Positions 1 through 8,682 are shown, numbered from the stretch's first letter. The stretch is 40,161 bases of DNA from Bacteroides sp. (GCA_019414665.1 DXLO01000025.1:1-40161); one strand, 5' to 3'. Made by a program: numbers and translations. The notes: generated by a model from the sequence alone, not told the origin.

Positions 1-279
1 ATTGCATCCGAAGTAGTTGTTCACCGCATTACTCAGGTAGGTCGTATTCGTGCCGACTATTGAACTAAACTTTTCTAAAGAGAGTTTTGAATCCAAATAT
101 ACTTTTCTGATTTCTAGGTTATACAAAATGCTTTTATAGATCTCAAAATCAACTTTTCTTCCGGGCGCTCCTTTCTCGGTAGACAGTGTATTCCACTGCC
201 GTTCTGCATCTTTAAACAGCTTTTCTTTCTGCGTTGTAGTAGAAAGCTCATTGCTTTGCGTTTGAAATAGAGCATCCAT
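1..279 (-). CDS. AraC-family transcriptional regulator, 5' part (cut by window edge)
   Basis: Reading the minus strand from an ATG at 279 gives 93 codons open to the window edge. Residues 65-93 resemble the start of an AraC-type DNA-binding domain: YLDSKLSLEKFSSIVGTN then TYLSNAVNNYFGCN matches the first helix-turn-helix of this family, in which the sentence 'TN-TYLS-x-N-x-F-G-C-N' is typical. The first 60 residues are charged and show no recognisable sensor domain, so this may be a small regulator or the start of a longer one. A good promoter (TTG, 19 bp, TACTTTTG) lies 40 bp upstream. Target genes are unknown. Family assignment is fairly secure; function is inferred. Confidence 0.75.
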   Translation of the reverse strand, partial: MDALFQTQSNELSTTTQKEKLFKDAERQWNTLSTEKGAPGRKVDFEIYKSILYNLEIRKVYLDSKLSLEKFSSIVGTNTTYLSNAVNNYFGCN

Positions 280-318
280 ATTTTAGTCAGTTTCTATAAT
301 AGCCATAATTTCATCGGA

Positions 319-348
319 CAAAAGTACCCATTTTACTCTATTCTGCAA
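319..348 (-). promoter_or_regulatory. Bacteroides-type promoter for the AraC-family gene
   Basis: On the minus strand TTG (plus 346-348) is followed after 19 bp by TACTTTTG (plus 319-326), matching the TTG / TAnnTTTG promoter of Bacteroidetes. The ATG at 279 lies 39 bp further on. Confidence 0.55.
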
Positions 349-829
349 GACTTTCCACTAAAAATCTTTATAAAATACAGGAATATTTTAAGAAATAGGA
401 ATATCTCTATATTCTTTACCTTACAAACAACCATAGAAAGCCCCATAGACCTATTAAAACAAGACATTACTTTCACTATACACCTTAATATAATAGCATA
501 AGTACGCCGAAGAAGTTAAACTTATAACAGTCAAAATATAGCTTAGTCTCTATAAAGCGGAATCCAGAACTTGTAAATTATCCCTTTATTCAACAAAACA
601 AACCAGAAAAGAACAAAATAATCCAATATAAATATGTCATTCATTTTCTAATTAAGAATTATTCAAACTCCCTAAACATGGGATTTTTTTTGTTCATCCC
701 TAAATACATTTTAACTAATATAGCTTACCGTATCACTTCTATTAACTAAAATAGAAAAAAAGATATTTAATAATAATTTTTTTACATTCATATAAAGACA
801 ATTTTTATCACCTTTATACATTTTATCTA

Positions 830-867
830 TATATTTGGCTACCTTTGGACAAAAGTCACTATATTTG
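830..867 (+). promoter_or_regulatory. Tandem TATATTTG promoter boxes before the EFR1-mnmA-M1 operon
   Basis: TATATTTG occurs at 830-837 and again at 860-867, 30 bp apart. Both match TAnnTTTG. The second is only 5 bp before the ATG at 873, and TTTG at 834-837 (inside the first box) lies 22 bp upstream of it as a possible -33 element. If the second box is used the transcript would be almost leaderless; if the first is used it would have a leader of about 30 nt. Confidence 0.45.
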
Positions 868-872
868 CGTTT

Positions 873-1652
873 ATGAAAACATATACAAGCAATCACATCG
901 TATTTTTTTCGCCTACACATACGTCTGCGAAAATAGCCCGTGCCATCGGAGAAAGTATAGGTATGGGCAGAAGAATAGAAATAGATCTCACTACGGATGA
1001 GAATAGTAGCCCGATAGAAATCAAAGATTCTATCACGATCATTGCAGTTCCTGTGTATGCAGGCAGGGTAGCCCCAATAGCATTGCAACGGCTACGAAGA
1101 TTAAAAGGCAACAATGCTCCGGCTATCTTAGTCGCTGTATATGGTAACCGCGATTACGAAGATGCACTGGTCGAATTGAGAGATGAAACTATTCAATTGG
1201 GATTCACCCCACTGGCTGCCGGTGCCTTTATTGGTGAACACAGCTACAGCCGTCCTAATATGCCCATTGCAGAAGGCCGTCCGGATGTTACCGATTTACA
1301 GATTGCGGAACAATTTGGAAAAGACTGTCTGACAAAACTGGAGAAGGATGAAACATTATCCGATTTTTACCTAAAAGGAAACATACCTTATCGCTTTGTT
1401 GGCCCCTCTACTCCTGCCGCTCCAGTCTGCACTGAAGGATGTTTCGCCTGTGGCGAATGCATCGAAGTATGTCCTACTCATGCCATTGCTTTAAGCGATG
1501 AAGGAAAAATAGAAACAGAGATTACCAAATGCATCAAGTGCTGCGCTTGCGTAAAAGAATGCCCTAATGGTGCACGAGTTTTTGATACTCCTTACACCCC
1601 CATGCTACACCAAAAATGTGCGGCACGCCATGAACCTGAACTATTTATATAA
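873..1652 (+). CDS. EFR1-type flavodoxin/ferredoxin fusion protein
   Basis: A 259-residue cytoplasmic protein with a flavodoxin-like N-terminal half (HIVFFSPTHTSAKIA, residues 8-22, fits an FMN-phosphate loop) and a C-terminal pair of 4Fe-4S motifs: C190-x2-C193-x2-C196-x3-C200 and C220-x2-C223-x2-C226-x3-C230. This order is that of the EFR1 family, whose members are low-potential electron carriers. Its TAA stop shares one base with the ATG of mnmA (TAATG), so translation is probably coupled and the two proteins may work together. No signal peptide. Family is confident; the redox partner is not known from sequence. Confidence 0.88.
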   Translation: MKTYTSNHIVFFSPTHTSAKIARAIGESIGMGRRIEIDLTTDENSSPIEIKDSITIIAVPVYAGRVAPIALQRLRRLKGNNAPAILVAVYGNRDYEDALVELRDETIQLGFTPLAAGAFIGEHSYSRPNMPIAEGRPDVTDLQIAEQFGKDCLTKLEKDETLSDFYLKGNIPYRFVGPSTPAAPVCTEGCFACGECIEVCPTHAIALSDEGKIETEITKCIKCCACVKECPNGARVFDTPYTPMLHQKCAARHEPELFI

Positions 1653-2779
1653 TGAATAACAGAGATAAAAGAGTCCTGGTAGGAATGAGTGGCGGAATAG
1701 ACAGCTCCGCCACGTGCATCATGCTGCAAGAACAAGGATATGAAGTGGTAGGAGTTACCATGAGAACGTGGGATGTCCCTTCCCGCTTTTCCACCCCCGG
1801 TCAAGATGAACCTGATGATGTACTGGAAGCAAGGGCCTTGGCAGAACGGTTGGGAATAGAACACCATGTAGCTGATGTGAGGAAAGAGTTCAAACAGATT
1901 ATTGTAAAACACTTCATAGATGAGTATATGCAAGGAAGAACTCCCAATCCTTGTGTCCTTTGCAATCCGCTATTCAAAGAGCGAATTCTCTGTGAATGGG
2001 CAGACCAAACGAATTGCGCCCATATCTCTACCGGGCATTATTGCAGACTGGAAGAACGGAAGGGAAAACTGTATATAGTAGCGGGAGATGACCAGACAAA
2101 AGACCAATCCTATTTTCTATGGAAACTTCCTCAGGAGATACTTCAACGTTTTCTCTTTCCACTGGGAACTTATACCAAGCAGGAGGTACGGGAATATCTC
2201 CGACAAAAAGGATTCGAAGCGAAAGCCCGTGGAAGTGAAAGTATGGAAATCTGCTTTATAGAAGGGGATTACCGAAACTTTCTGCGTTCGCAATGCCCGG
2301 ATATTGACACCCAAGTAGGACCGGGATGGTTTGTAAATAGCAAAGGTGTCAAGATAGGTCAGCACAAAGGCTTTCCTTATTATACAATAGGCCAACGGAA
2401 AGGATTGGAAATCGCTTTGGGGCATCCAGCATACGTACTACGCATCAATGCAGAAAAGAATACAGTCATGTTAGGAGATGCCGAGGAACTTAAAGCAGAA
2501 TATATGTTGGTAGAGGACTATCATATCACAGAAATGCAGGATTTACTGCAATGCAAGGACTTGTCAGTACGTATCCGCTATCGCAGCAAGCCTATTCCGT
2601 GTCAAGTGCTCGTATTAGATGAAAAACAACTATTGGTCCGTTTCCTTTCCGAAGCATCCGCCATCGCTCCCGGACAATCAGCCGTTTTTTACGAGGGGAA
2701 ACGAGTATTGGGAGGTGCATTCATAGCTTCACAGCGCGGCATCCGAAAAATTGCCGCAGATAACCAAGATAAATTTTAG
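1652..2779 (+). CDS. mnmA: tRNA-specific 2-thiouridylase MnmA
   Basis: 375 residues, normal length for MnmA, which activates U34 of tRNA (Lys, Glu, Gln) with ATP and inserts sulfur. The PP-loop SGGIDSS is at residues 13-19. The nucleophile motif NPCVLCN puts cysteines at 101 and 104, and the second catalytic cysteine is C201 in EICFIEG. In E. coli MnmA the motif is NPDILCN, so the residue equivalent to Asp99 is a cysteine (C101) here. HYCRL, QSYFLWKL and YYTIGQRKGL are further family signatures. The start overlaps the EFR1 stop by one base, and the M1 peptidase gene begins directly after the stop. Bacteroidales often carry a second mnmA copy, so redundancy is possible. Confidence 0.95.
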   Translation: MNNRDKRVLVGMSGGIDSSATCIMLQEQGYEVVGVTMRTWDVPSRFSTPGQDEPDDVLEARALAERLGIEHHVADVRKEFKQIIVKHFIDEYMQGRTPNPCVLCNPLFKERILCEWADQTNCAHISTGHYCRLEERKGKLYIVAGDDQTKDQSYFLWKLPQEILQRFLFPLGTYTKQEVREYLRQKGFEAKARGSESMEICFIEGDYRNFLRSQCPDIDTQVGPGWFVNSKGVKIGQHKGFPYYTIGQRKGLEIALGHPAYVLRINAEKNTVMLGDAEELKAEYMLVEDYHITEMQDLLQCKDLSVRIRYRSKPIPCQVLVLDEKQLLVRFLSEASAIAPGQSAVFYEGKRVLGGAFIASQRGIRKIAADNQDKF

Positions 2780-5305
2780 ATGATGAAAACATATATCGGA
2801 TATCTTATTTTCATGTGCAGCTTATTATTATGCAGTTGCCAACAGACCACAAGCAATCCTCGTTTCTACGACGAGGGCGTATCGCAAGAACTGGCAACAC
2901 TGCGCAAACAGGAGATTAAGGAGTTGAAGTATAAGCTATATTTCTCCATTCCTGAACAGAAATCAGTACCGGTAAATGGAGAGATTACCATTGAATTTAA
3001 TCTGGATGCACCGCAAGAAATTATTCTCGACTTCAGAGAAAAGCCTGAAAAGATAAAATCGGTATCCGTCAATGGACAAACTGCCCGTTATGAATTCCAT
3101 AACGAGCACATCATCCTACCTGAAAAAAACATAGTAGAAGGAAAAAATAATATCACGATCAAATTTATTGCCGGAAACCAGTCGCTAAACAGAAATGATG
3201 AATTTCTGTATACGCTATTAGTGCCAGACCGTGCCCGTACCTTATTCCCTTGTTTCGAACAGCCGAATCTGAAAGCCACATTTTCCTTACGACTGGATAT
3301 ACCAACAGAATGGAAAGCTGTTTCCAATACCTATATTACTAAAGAAGAAACAAAAGGCAACTGCAAAACAGTAACTTTTGCCCCAACTGAACCATTAAGC
3401 ACTTATCTTTTTTCCTTTGTCACCGGTAAATTAGAACATCAAGAATATATAGAAGGTAACCGGAAAATCTCAGCATATTACCGCGAAACAGATTCTAAAA
3501 AAGTAGCTCAATTAGATACCATCTTCAAACAAGTGACCGCTTCGCTGAACTGGCTGGAAGAATATACCAATGTTCCCTATCCTTTTGCCAAATACGATTT
3601 TATTATCTTGCCGGGATTCCAATATGGAGGTATGGAGCACACAGGCGCCACCTTATATAATGACACGCAAATGTTCCTAAGCGAAAATCCCACTCCGGAT
3701 GAAGAACTTCGCCGAACCCAATTAATCGCCCACGAAACCGCCCACATGTGGTTCGGAGATTTAGTAACGATGAACTGGTTTGATGATGTCTGGACTAAAG
3801 AGGTATTCGCCAATTATTTTGCAGCTCTGATTACCGAACCATTATTCCCGCAAGTCAATCACCAGCTGAATTGGATGAAGACTTATACAGCCGCATCCTT
3901 GTCAGAAGACCGTACACCCGGAACCACTGCTATCCGGCAACCGCTAGATAACCTTCAAAATGCAGGATTAATTTATGGACAGATCATTTATAACAAAGCT
4001 CCTGTCATGATGGTAAAACTGGTGGAATCAATGGGAAAAGAAGCATTTCGGGAAGGGATTCAAGAATATTTAAAAACTTACGCTTACGCCAACGCTACTT
4101 GGGATGACTTGATACAAATTCTAGACAGTAAAACAGAGCAAGATCTAGCCGCTTTCAGCGATGTATGGGTAAACCAAAAAGGAATGCCGATAATCAAATT
4201 CGAAATATCAGACAAACAGTTGACCATACATCAGCAAGATCCATATCAAAGAGGATTAAACTGGCCTCAAAAATTCAATATCACCCTTTGCGGAACAAGG
4301 GACACAACGATAGAAGCCAGTCTGACAGACAGCTTATGCCGTATTATGTTACCCTTTACCCCCACCCGTATTCTGCCCAATACGGACGGGAGAGGATATG
4401 GTTTGTTTGTTCCTGACAACAACAGTCTCCATTGGCTGCTGGAACATTGGCAAGAAATAGACAATGAAACAACCCGACAGGCAGTTTTAATGATGATGCA
4501 TGAAAATTATCAAGCAAAAGGAATTCCGAATACTGCATGGATGAATGCATTACTCAACGGAATACATTGTGAAAAGAACCCGTTGATAGCTTCAACATTA
4601 ACCAATTACCTGTCCTCTCCTCTGCAAGAGATATCTTCGGCAGAACGTGATAAAATAGAAAATGAGCTTTATAAACTCAGCCATTCTCATCCGATTCCTT
4701 CTTGTCGCATCCAGTTATTACGCCTTCTGATTACAGAAGCAGCAAGTCCGACTATGATTCAGTGCCTCTATTCCTTATGGGAAACCGAAAGAGTCCAACA
4801 ATTAAATGAAAGAGATTACACTACATTGGCCTACGAACTGGCCTTGCGCATACCTGAGCAAGGAAAAGAAATACTTCAGACACAACGCCAACGCATCCAC
4901 AATCCGGACCGTCTACGCCAATTCGATTTCATATCACGTGCGATGACTGCCGATACTTTAAAATTGGACAGTTTATTCCGATCTTTATTGCAAGCGGAAA
5001 ACAGAAGGATTGAGCCTTGGGCAGCTACAACCTTAAGCTATCTGAATCATCCTACAAGACAAGATTATGCGGTGAAATATATCCGTCCGGCATTGGAAAA
5101 ACTGACAGAAGTTCAACGCACCGGAGATATCTTTTTCCCTCGCAATTGGGTCGGGGCTTTATTAAGGAATCACGATAGCGAAGCGGCCTACAAAGAAGTA
5201 GAAGCTTTTTTATCGGTTTATCCCGACTATCCGCCTTTATTAAAAAACAAAATACTGCAAGCGGCTTATCCTCTTTACAGAAAATATGCAGATAAGAAAA
5301 AATAA
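2780..5305 (+). CDS. M1-family metalloaminopeptidase, lipoprotein
   Basis: 841 residues. The N-terminus is a lipoprotein signal ending in LLLCSC (Cys at about 20), so the enzyme is probably anchored in the envelope facing the periplasm or surface. The zinc site is HETAH at 318-322 with Glu341 exactly 18 residues after the second His (HExxH-x18-E). The exopeptidase motif, GAMEN in most M1 enzymes, reads GGMEHTGA at 283-290. An aminopeptidase N-like beta domain comes before the catalytic domain and a helical repeat region follows. The ATG directly follows the mnmA TAG; a second ATG comes next, so translation could begin at either. Substrate is presumably N-termini of imported or periplasmic peptides; the link with mnmA is probably only positional. 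Confidence 0.92.
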   Translation: MMKTYIGYLIFMCSLLLCSCQQTTSNPRFYDEGVSQELATLRKQEIKELKYKLYFSIPEQKSVPVNGEITIEFNLDAPQEIILDFREKPEKIKSVSVNGQTARYEFHNEHIILPEKNIVEGKNNITIKFIAGNQSLNRNDEFLYTLLVPDRARTLFPCFEQPNLKATFSLRLDIPTEWKAVSNTYITKEETKGNCKTVTFAPTEPLSTYLFSFVTGKLEHQEYIEGNRKISAYYRETDSKKVAQLDTIFKQVTASLNWLEEYTNVPYPFAKYDFIILPGFQYGGMEHTGATLYNDTQMFLSENPTPDEELRRTQLIAHETAHMWFGDLVTMNWFDDVWTKEVFANYFAALITEPLFPQVNHQLNWMKTYTAASLSEDRTPGTTAIRQPLDNLQNAGLIYGQIIYNKAPVMMVKLVESMGKEAFREGIQEYLKTYAYANATWDDLIQILDSKTEQDLAAFSDVWVNQKGMPIIKFEISDKQLTIHQQDPYQRGLNWPQKFNITLCGTRDTTIEASLTDSLCRIMLPFTPTRILPNTDGRGYGLFVPDNNSLHWLLEHWQEIDNETTRQAVLMMMHENYQAKGIPNTAWMNALLNGIHCEKNPLIASTLTNYLSSPLQEISSAERDKIENELYKLSHSHPIPSCRIQLLRLLITEAASPTMIQCLYSLWETERVQQLNERDYTTLAYELALRIPEQGKEILQTQRQRIHNPDRLRQFDFISRAMTADTLKLDSLFRSLLQAENRRIEPWAATTLSYLNHPTRQDYAVKYIRPALEKLTEVQRTGDIFFPRNWVGALLRNHDSEAAYKEVEAFLSVYPDYPPLLKNKILQAAYPLYRKYADKKK

Positions 5306-5315
5306 ACTGAAAGAA

Positions 5316-6353
5316 TCAAGGATTCATTACACCTTGATAGACAGCATGGCGTAATGTACCCTTTTCATCATCGCTATCATAGTCCCAGTACATAGCCCCC
5401 AGCATCCCTTTTTGATGCAGGAACTGGCACTTGAATGCGATGGACTGGGCATTCTCATAATTAACGACCACATGTCCTTGCGAATTTATCATATAAGGAA
5501 CTTGTGCCGCACTATCCCAACAACTCTGTAAAGAATCCAAAGCGATAATATGACGATAATCCAATAATTCCGGAGCTTCATTAGTCCCATGCCCATAGAA
5601 CGGAATACCCAATACCAAGCGTCCGACAGGAAAACCTGCGGCAACATGGGCGGCAACCGCATCCTCGCAAGACCATTCCTCAGTCATTTCCGAACGGTAC
5701 AAGGCCGAATGGTGATTAGGAGATTCCTCCATATCGTATGTCATGATATTGACATAATCCACATAAGGTTCGACAGCCTTTAAGTTGTAATATTTGGCAC
5801 CTGCCTGTGTAGCAATGGTCAGCAGTTTGTCTTTACCGATAGCATGGCGTATATCCTTCATCAACAAAGAAAAGTTATCAGTATCTTCCGGCGAAAAAGA
5901 TACACCGGCAGTTCCTATACCGGGATATTCCCAATCTATATCAATTCCGTCCAAATCAAACTGGTCTATCACCCGTTTACAATCTGCGGCAAACGCCATA
6001 CGTGTACTATCTGTCTGTGCCATCTCACTAAACCGACTGCTTCCCCACCCGCCTACGGACAGTAAAACTTTCAAAGACGGTTTTTTTTCACGCAGCCCCA
6101 CTACCATTTGCAAACGTGGTTCATTATCTATACGTATTCCTTTGAAATTATCTGTAACATGCCCGAACGCATAATTAATATGAGTCAAACATGCCGGATC
6201 AGGCGTACTTTCTCCCCATGAGGTGACATATGCCAAAACCACATATTTCGATTCATTCTCCGCTACCTCAATCTGCGAAGACCGCTTTTTGTCCTGACAG
6301 GCAACCACCAGCAGCAAAAAGGAAAGACCTGCTATTAATTTAAAGGTTCTCAT
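5316..6353 (-). CDS. GH18 glycoside hydrolase, lipoprotein (chitinase-like)
   Basis: 345 residues beginning with a lipoprotein signal whose lipobox LVVAC places Cys19. The GH18 catalytic motif DxxDxDxE is intact: D135-G-I-D138-I-D140-W-E142, with E142 the general acid. The SxGG strand motif is SVGG at 99-102 and the C-terminal YWDYDSD supplies the late conserved Trp. GH18 enzymes cleave beta-1,4 N-acetylglucosamine links in chitin, N-glycan cores or peptidoglycan-like glycans by substrate-assisted catalysis. The DGIDIDWEYP form is nearer to chitinases than to EndoH-like enzymes, but substrate cannot be told. No carbohydrate-binding module is seen. The gene follows pfkB by 39 bp and its end is only 10 bp from the end of the convergent M1 gene. 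Confidence 0.88.
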   Translation of the reverse strand: MRTFKLIAGLSFLLLVVACQDKKRSSQIEVAENESKYVVLAYVTSWGESTPDPACLTHINYAFGHVTDNFKGIRIDNEPRLQMVVGLREKKPSLKVLLSVGGWGSSRFSEMAQTDSTRMAFAADCKRVIDQFDLDGIDIDWEYPGIGTAGVSFSPEDTDNFSLLMKDIRHAIGKDKLLTIATQAGAKYYNLKAVEPYVDYVNIMTYDMEESPNHHSALYRSEMTEEWSCEDAVAAHVAAGFPVGRLVLGIPFYGHGTNEAPELLDYRHIIALDSLQSCWDSAAQVPYMINSQGHVVVNYENAQSIAFKCQFLHQKGMLGAMYWDYDSDDEKGTLRHAVYQGVMNP

Positions 6354-6392
6354 ACATAATAAAAGAGTTTAAAACAATGAGAGCTATCCGAT

Positions 6393-7313
6393 TTATCTGT
6401 AACCGGCAGCAAACTCTTTTGAAATCGAATTATTCAAACTCATACAAACATCGGCACTGAAATCCTTTCCACAACGAATCACATGGTCCCAGTCATCTTC
6501 CGACAGTTCATCCAAATCATCCCGGCGGATACGATATTTTAGCAATCCGAAAACTACTCCGGCGTTAAAATTATCTCCGGCTCCCACCGTACTGACAGTC
6601 TGCAAAGGATCCACTTCATAATGCTTTTTTATATTCTTTGTATACAGGCGAATTCCTCTTCCACCGTGCGTGCAAATAAAATGCGGACAATAAAATTCAA
6701 TCTTACTTTTATAAACCTTATCCGCATCTGTCAAACCAAACATATTCTCAAAATCCTCAACGGAGCCGCGAATGATATCAGCATATTCAAAATTCTCAAG
6801 AATAACAGGAAGCAGCTTTATCGCCTCGTTCTTGTGAGTACTGCGGAAATTCACGTCATAATAAATGATAGCCCCTTTTTCACGAGCTTTATCCAACAGT
6901 TCTTTCACCTTATCACGCAATTGAGGCGTTACAGCATAATAAGAGCCGATCATCACAATGTCATCCCGATGTATTTCAGGCATTGTCACATCCAGCCTCA
7001 ACCGTGGATAATCTTTATAAAAAAGATATTCAGCATCATTCTGTTCATTCAGAAAAGCTAAAGACACAGGTGACTTTCCTTCAGGAAACACGTTCACATA
7101 ATCTGTGCTTACTCCATTCTCTCGCATAAATTTCAGAATGATATCGCCCACTTTGTCATTTCCCGTTTCACTGATAAAAGTTACATTGACTCCCAAACGC
7201 CCCAATGAAATAATTCCATTGAAAACCGAGCCACCAGGAACTGCTGCCGTAGGTTGGCTATCTTTAAAAAGAATATCCAGAATGGTTTCACCTATACCTA
7301 TTACTTTTCTCAT
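6393..7313 (-). CDS. PfkB-family carbohydrate kinase (fructokinase-like)
   Basis: 306 residues with the ribokinase/PfkB fold. The N-terminal glycine pair lies in PGGSVFN (26-32), where the sugar binds, and the C-terminal signature GAGDNFNAG spans 244-252 with D247 as catalytic base. Together with GETILDI near the N-terminus this resembles fructokinases more than ribokinases or adenosine kinases, but the sugar is uncertain. It lies on the minus strand with the SIS isomerase upstream, separated by a 24-bp-stem hairpin, and GH18 downstream. Confidence 0.88.
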   Translation of the reverse strand: MRKVIGIGETILDILFKDSQPTAAVPGGSVFNGIISLGRLGVNVTFISETGNDKVGDIILKFMRENGVSTDYVNVFPEGKSPVSLAFLNEQNDAEYLFYKDYPRLRLDVTMPEIHRDDIVMIGSYYAVTPQLRDKVKELLDKAREKGAIIYYDVNFRSTHKNEAIKLLPVILENFEYADIIRGSVEDFENMFGLTDADKVYKSKIEFYCPHFICTHGGRGIRLYTKNIKKHYEVDPLQTVSTVGAGDNFNAGVVFGLLKYRIRRDDLDELSEDDWDHVIRCGKDFSADVCMSLNNSISKEFAAGYR

Positions 7314-7340
7314 TTTTATATTTACGATTTATATACATAA

Positions 7341-7413
7341 AACCGGAACACAAATGACACAAATCCTTTAATAAAATGCTATTTGTATTATTTGTGTCAT
7401 TTGCGTTCCGGTT
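7341..7413 (-). terminator. Long hairpin between the SIS isomerase and pfkB genes
   Basis: Arms 7341-7364 and 7390-7413 are 24-bp inverted repeats with one mismatch, which is G-U compatible in one orientation, around a 25-nt AT-rich loop. On the minus strand the stem is followed by TTTTAT. It begins 10 bp after the isomerase stop codon, so it could end that transcript or dampen reading into pfkB. Its length is unusual for a simple terminator. Confidence 0.6.
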
Positions 7414-7423
7414 CTATTTTATT

Positions 7424-8026
7424 TTACTTACTTAACTCGCGTGAACGCTCACCTAAGTACCCTCCATGATGGCGTTTGCTATACTCTTCGATGGTAAAAC
7501 CGGTCCTTTTCATGGTTTCCACTACCAAAATATCACCTATCACGGTCATAACTGTAGTTGAAGTTGTGGGGGTCATACCCAAAGCACACACTTCATCAGG
7601 ATGCCCGGTGCATAAACAAATATCAGACTCCCGGGCCAATGGACTATCCGCATTTCCGGTAATAACAATATATTTCAAATTTGGGTTCAAATTATGTGCA
7701 AGTTGTGTCAGTTCCACAATTTCACGGGTTTTTCCTGAATTAGAAATCAGAAGCAGCAAATCATTCTCCTGCAAAATCCCCAAATCCCCATGTTGGGCTT
7801 CGCTGGGATGTAAAAACACTGCCGGAATACCTGTAGAGCAAAAAGTCGTAGCTATATTCATAGCTATCTGTCCGGCCTTACCCATACCGGTAGTCACCAG
7901 CTTTCCTTTTTTACGGTGTATTTGCTCAACAATCAATTCCACTGCTTTCTCATAAGCATCAGTTATAGGAATATTCAAAACAGCCTGAGCCTCTTTCTGC
8001 AACAATTCGTGTATAGATGTCATCAT
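7424..8026 (-). CDS. Single-domain SIS sugar-phosphate isomerase (KdsD/KpsF-like)
   Basis: 200 residues forming one SIS domain. GMGKAG (47-52), HPSEAQHGDLG (73-83) and SNSGKTREI (about 95-103) are shared with D-arabinose-5-phosphate isomerases, which convert ribulose 5-phosphate to arabinose 5-phosphate for KDO synthesis. E. coli KdsD and GutQ are about 320 residues with two CBS domains; these are absent here and the frame ends naturally, so this is a short form rather than a truncation. ATG at 8026 or the next codon 8023 may be used. The LOG gene ends 17 bp upstream. The role in KDO synthesis is inferred. Confidence 0.82.
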   Translation of the reverse strand: MMTSIHELLQKEAQAVLNIPITDAYEKAVELIVEQIHRKKGKLVTTGMGKAGQIAMNIATTFCSTGIPAVFLHPSEAQHGDLGILQENDLLLLISNSGKTREIVELTQLAHNLNPNLKYIVITGNADSPLARESDICLCTGHPDEVCALGMTPTTSTTVMTVIGDILVVETMKRTGFTIEEYSKRHHGGYLGERSRELSK

Positions 8027-8043
8027 AATAGGTTACATGAATA

Positions 8044-8577
8044 TTATTTAAGTAGTTCGGTTAGTTCTCTCAAGTCATTGGCAACAGCAAAATAACTGTT
8101 CAACGGATGATGGGCAAAATGCTGCCTCTCCAATCCGGCCAAAAAGTCGATAATGCCATTCCAAAAGCCATTTATATTATAAAAAATTACTTTTTTACGA
8201 TGATAGTCCAGCGTAGCGGCCGCCATTACATGAAAAACCTCATCCAGTGTACCCACTCCTCCCGGCAAAGCTATCACTACATCCGATTCATTCAACATCA
8301 CATCTTTACGGTCACTCAAATTATCCGTACGGAAAGTCACATCCACCAAATCGCTGGCTCGTCCACGTTCTTCCAGCTTGGTCGGAATAACTCCCATTAT
8401 CATCGAACCGTTGTCTTTGGCTGCCTTGGCAATACATTCCATCAATCCGATATTAGCACCTCCATACACTAACGTCTTCTTGTTTTGTCCCATCCAAACG
8501 CCCAACTCACGTGCTTTTTCAAAAAACACAGGCTCTATATTCTCGGATGCGGAACAGAAAATAGCAATTTTATCCAT
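8044..8577 (-). CDS. LOG-family protein (TIGR00730-type nucleotide phosphoribohydrolase)
   Basis: From the ATG at 8577 the protein has 177 residues. The family signature PGGVGTLDE is at 105-113 with Arg90-Lys91 before it and YGGANIGLM at 38-46 for nucleotide binding. LOG proteins, often mislabelled lysine decarboxylases, hydrolyse cytokinin or purine nucleoside 5'-monophosphates to base and ribose 5-phosphate. A longer frame to 8655 exists but adds a non-conserved extension running into the divergent promoter region, so the MMDKIAIFCSAS start (8580 or 8577) is preferred. A GATATTTG box, one mismatch from TAnnTTTG, lies just upstream on this strand. Confidence 0.87.
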   Translation of the reverse strand: MDKIAIFCSASENIEPVFFEKARELGVWMGQNKKTLVYGGANIGLMECIAKAAKDNGSMIMGVIPTKLEERGRASDLVDVTFRTDNLSDRKDVMLNESDVVIALPGGVGTLDEVFHVMAAATLDYHRKKVIFYNINGFWNGIIDFLAGLERQHFAHHPLNSYFAVANDLRELTELLK

Positions 8578-8643
8578 CATCTTGTTTTCTGTTAGTAAAT
8601 ACAAATATCTGCATTTTTTGAAGAACGGCAATAACTTTTGTTG

Positions 8644-8651
8644 TATTTTTG
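8644..8651 (+). promoter_or_regulatory. -7 box of the M16 peptidase promoter
   Basis: TATTTTTG matches TAnnTTTG 31 bp before the ATG at 8683. A TTTG at 8617-8620 could be the -33 element, with a 23-bp spacer that is slightly long. The interval 8581-8682 thus serves the divergent LOG and M16 genes. Confidence 0.5.
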
Positions 8652-8682
8652 CCAACCGAAACTTATTTGAAGCAAAAAAACA

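Larger units (their letters stand above)
280..872. other. AT-rich intergenic region without a recognisable gene
   Basis: About 590 bp separate the AraC-type gene from the EFR1 gene, which diverge from it. Besides promoter boxes at each end I find no credible coding frame and no RNA gene. A 4-bp stem (TCCC/GGGA, 669-683) followed by eight T could be a weak plus-strand terminator, but no plus-strand gene precedes it. Confidence 0.6.

Noticed and set aside
669..683. TCCC/GGGA stem followed by T-run
   Set aside because: Only 4 bp of stem and no plus-strand gene upstream to terminate.
711..1088. Minus-strand open frame covering the EFR1 promoter
   Set aside because: No recognisable motif; overlaps the promoter boxes and 5' end of the EFR1 gene.
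5315..5338. 7-bp hairpin at the junction of the convergent M1 and GH18 genes
   Set aside because: Short stem inside the GH18 coding end and no nearby T-run; too weak to call a terminator.
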